From Akkermansia muciniphila (GTDB taxonomy: Bacteria; Verrucomicrobiota; Verrucomicrobiia; Verrucomicrobiales; Akkermansiaceae): a stretch of 64,000 bases of DNA. The translations under genes were made by a program, and so were the position numbers. Shown here in pieces: positions 63,132-64,000 of this stretch. The DNA is taken from assembly GCA_945874895.1 (NCBI GenBank), contig CAMCIC010000002.1, positions 62,001 through 126,000 of the forward strand, written 5' to 3'. Each line of letters starts with the position of its first letter. The first letter of the stretch is position 1. The notes below the pieces were generated by a model. That model had not been told where the DNA came from. It saw only the letters and a list, made by a program, of their open reading frames with translations, and did no database searches.

Positions 63132-63914
63132 TCATGGCTTCGATTCAATCACCGCATACGCGTTGTGATTGTGGATGGACTCGTAGTTTTCGGCTTCTAC
63201 GCGATACCAGGTGATTTGCTCGTGGGCGTTGCTGCGCGAAGCGATGTTGCGCACCAGGTCTTCGACGAATACGGGATTGTCGTAGGCTTTTTCGGTGACG
63301 TATTTTTCATCGGGCCGCTTGAGCAAACTGTAGAGCTCGCAGCTAGCGGAGCGCTCGACAAGGGCGATGAGGTCCTCGATCCAGATCGGCTTTTTCGAGC
63401 GGATCGAATACGTCACGAGCCCGCGCTGGTTGTGCGCACCGCGTTCACTGATGGCCTTGGAACAGGGGCAAAGCGTGGCGACGGGAACAAAAGTCGTCAG
63501 TATAAAGTCGGTAGCGCCATCACGTTCGTGATCGATCTCAAAACGCACTTCGTAATCGACAAGTCCTTCACCACCGCTGATGGGTGCCGCTTTTTTCATG
63601 AAGAACGGAAACTGAAAGGTTACATGGGCGCGCCGGGCATCGAGCCGGTTCAGCAATTCCTTGGGAATGGCGTTGATGGTGTGAACGTCGAGGCAGTTGC
63701 CGTGAGAATTGAGCACTTCCACAAAGCGGCTCATATGGGTGCCTTTGTAGTGCTGGGGCAGATCAACGGCGAGCGAGACTGTGGCCACTGTTTTCTGGGT
63801 GCCGCCGCATTTTTCCCGCACTTCCACGGGGAAGCGTAGGCTTTTCACGCCGACGCGGTCGATGGGCAGATTGCGGTCGTCCTTTTCGTTCTGGGTATCG
63901 GTGAGCTCTTGCAT
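63132..63914 (-). CDS. folE2: GTP cyclohydrolase IB (FolE2)
   Basis: FolE2 is the metal-versatile GTP cyclohydrolase that starts folate and related pterin synthesis. The 260 residues include DRVGVKSLRFPVEV near 19-32, HMSRFVEVL, TTFVPVATLCPCSKAISERGAHNQRG near 140-165 with the active-site Cys, and the C-terminal WYRVEAENYESIHNHNAYAV. The ATG at 63914 fits the family start. No typical Zur site could be identified by eye. It is separate from the ABC unit by 156 bases without a gene. Confidence 0.96.
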   Translation of the reverse strand: MQELTDTQNEKDDRNLPIDRVGVKSLRFPVEVREKCGGTQKTVATVSLAVDLPQHYKGTHMSRFVEVLNSHGNCLDVHTINAIPKELLNRLDARRAHVTFQFPFFMKKAAPISGGEGLVDYEVRFEIDHERDGATDFILTTFVPVATLCPCSKAISERGAHNQRGLVTYSIRSKKPIWIEDLIALVERSASCELYSLLKRPDEKYVTEKAYDNPVFVEDLVRNIASRSNAHEQITWYRVEAENYESIHNHNAYAVIESKP

Positions 63915-63950
63915 GCGAGGAAGCGGAGAGTATGGCAGGGCTTATAGGGA

Positions 63951-63989
63951 AAGGAAAAGGGCTTGCCCGATCGATGACGGACAAGCCCT
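63951..63989 (-). terminator. Intrinsic terminator of a gene beyond the right edge
   Basis: On the minus strand AGGGCTTGTCCG can pair with CGGGCAAGCCCT around an 8-base loop, followed by TTTTCCTTT. It lies 37 bases ahead of the folE2 start and probably ends an unseen minus-strand gene whose 3' end is just outside the window. Confidence 0.65.
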
Positions 63990-64000
63990 GAAAAACAAGA

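Noticed and set aside
1-64000. CRISPR arrays, transposases, phage structural genes or a defence island
   Set aside because: No regularly spaced direct repeats, cas genes, DDE or tyrosine recombinase catalytic motifs were found on reading all frames.

Overview
The window reads as chromosomal DNA of a diderm bacterium, most likely a verrucomicrobium (PVC superphylum). The pointers are formylglycine-type sulfatases, a ThuA / beta-propeller / cytochrome c fusion of the kind typical of PVC bacteria, a DUF4407 membrane protein, GTP cyclohydrolase FolE2, and LPS/outer-membrane genes (waaA, LptE-like, BamD-like). The phylum call is an inference from gene content; no rRNA is present. Genes are dense, moderately GC-rich and mostly housekeeping. 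No CRISPR array, transposase, integrase or phage structural gene was found.

Layout. 1-6.0 kb: 3'-truncated aroA (minus), a secreted transglutaminase-like protein (plus), then a minus-strand run of 7TM-HD phosphohydrolase, ybeY, rpsM, rpsK and rpsD, closed by a strong terminator with no rpoA or rplQ behind it. 6.2-6.7 kb: two tandem, closely related small proteins. 6.8-14.7 kb: minus-strand genes for a cystathionine-gamma-synthase-like enzyme, an MpaB-type oxygenase, DUF2237, truA, mscL, a UvrD/Rep helicase and a TPR protein. 14.8-24.6 kb: plus-strand proC, BamD-like and LptE-like lipoproteins, rsmI, a TIM-barrel protein, a secreted protein plus ABC exporter trio, and waaA. 24.7-33.4 kb: an epimerase, a secreted protein with a possible caspase-clan dyad, bioB, a large TPR protein, a divergent uracil-DNA-glycosylase relative, redox proteins, a zinc ribbon and rpsT.

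33.6-43.5 kb: PIN-PhoH ATPase, rppH-like Nudix hydrolase, an Asn-rich secreted protein coupled to an HTH-metallo-beta-lactamase fusion, panE, a histone-deacetylase-fold protein with a changed zinc ligand, a sulfatase, DUF4407, a DCC-family gene interrupted by an amber codon, and a lipoprotein. 43.7-47.0 kb: tRNA-Ser(GCU), strong hairpins, gene-poor DNA, a second sulfatase with a short companion gene, and about 0.7 kb of unexplained sequence; this is the most accessory-looking stretch. 47.0-54.2 kb: lysS, a secreted endonuclease/exonuclease/phosphatase, membrane proteins, a 55-residue membrane microprotein coupled to a TPMT-like methyltransferase, a sialate-esterase-like SGNH protein and pgi. 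54.4-64 kb: the 1404-residue ThuA/SGNH/propeller/cytochrome fusion, an FbpABC-like ABC importer and folE2.

Taken together, envelope assembly (BamD, LptE, WaaA, ABC exporter, MscL), translation and RNA maturation (S4, S11, S13, S20, YbeY, RsmI, TruA, LysRS, RppH) and polysaccharide-related secreted hydrolases dominate. No clear multi-gene defence or unknown system is evident. The most unusual items are single genes: the tandem arm-domain-like microproteins, the HDAC-fold protein lacking a zinc-ligand His, the Fe-S-less UDG relative, and the triple-module cytochrome protein.
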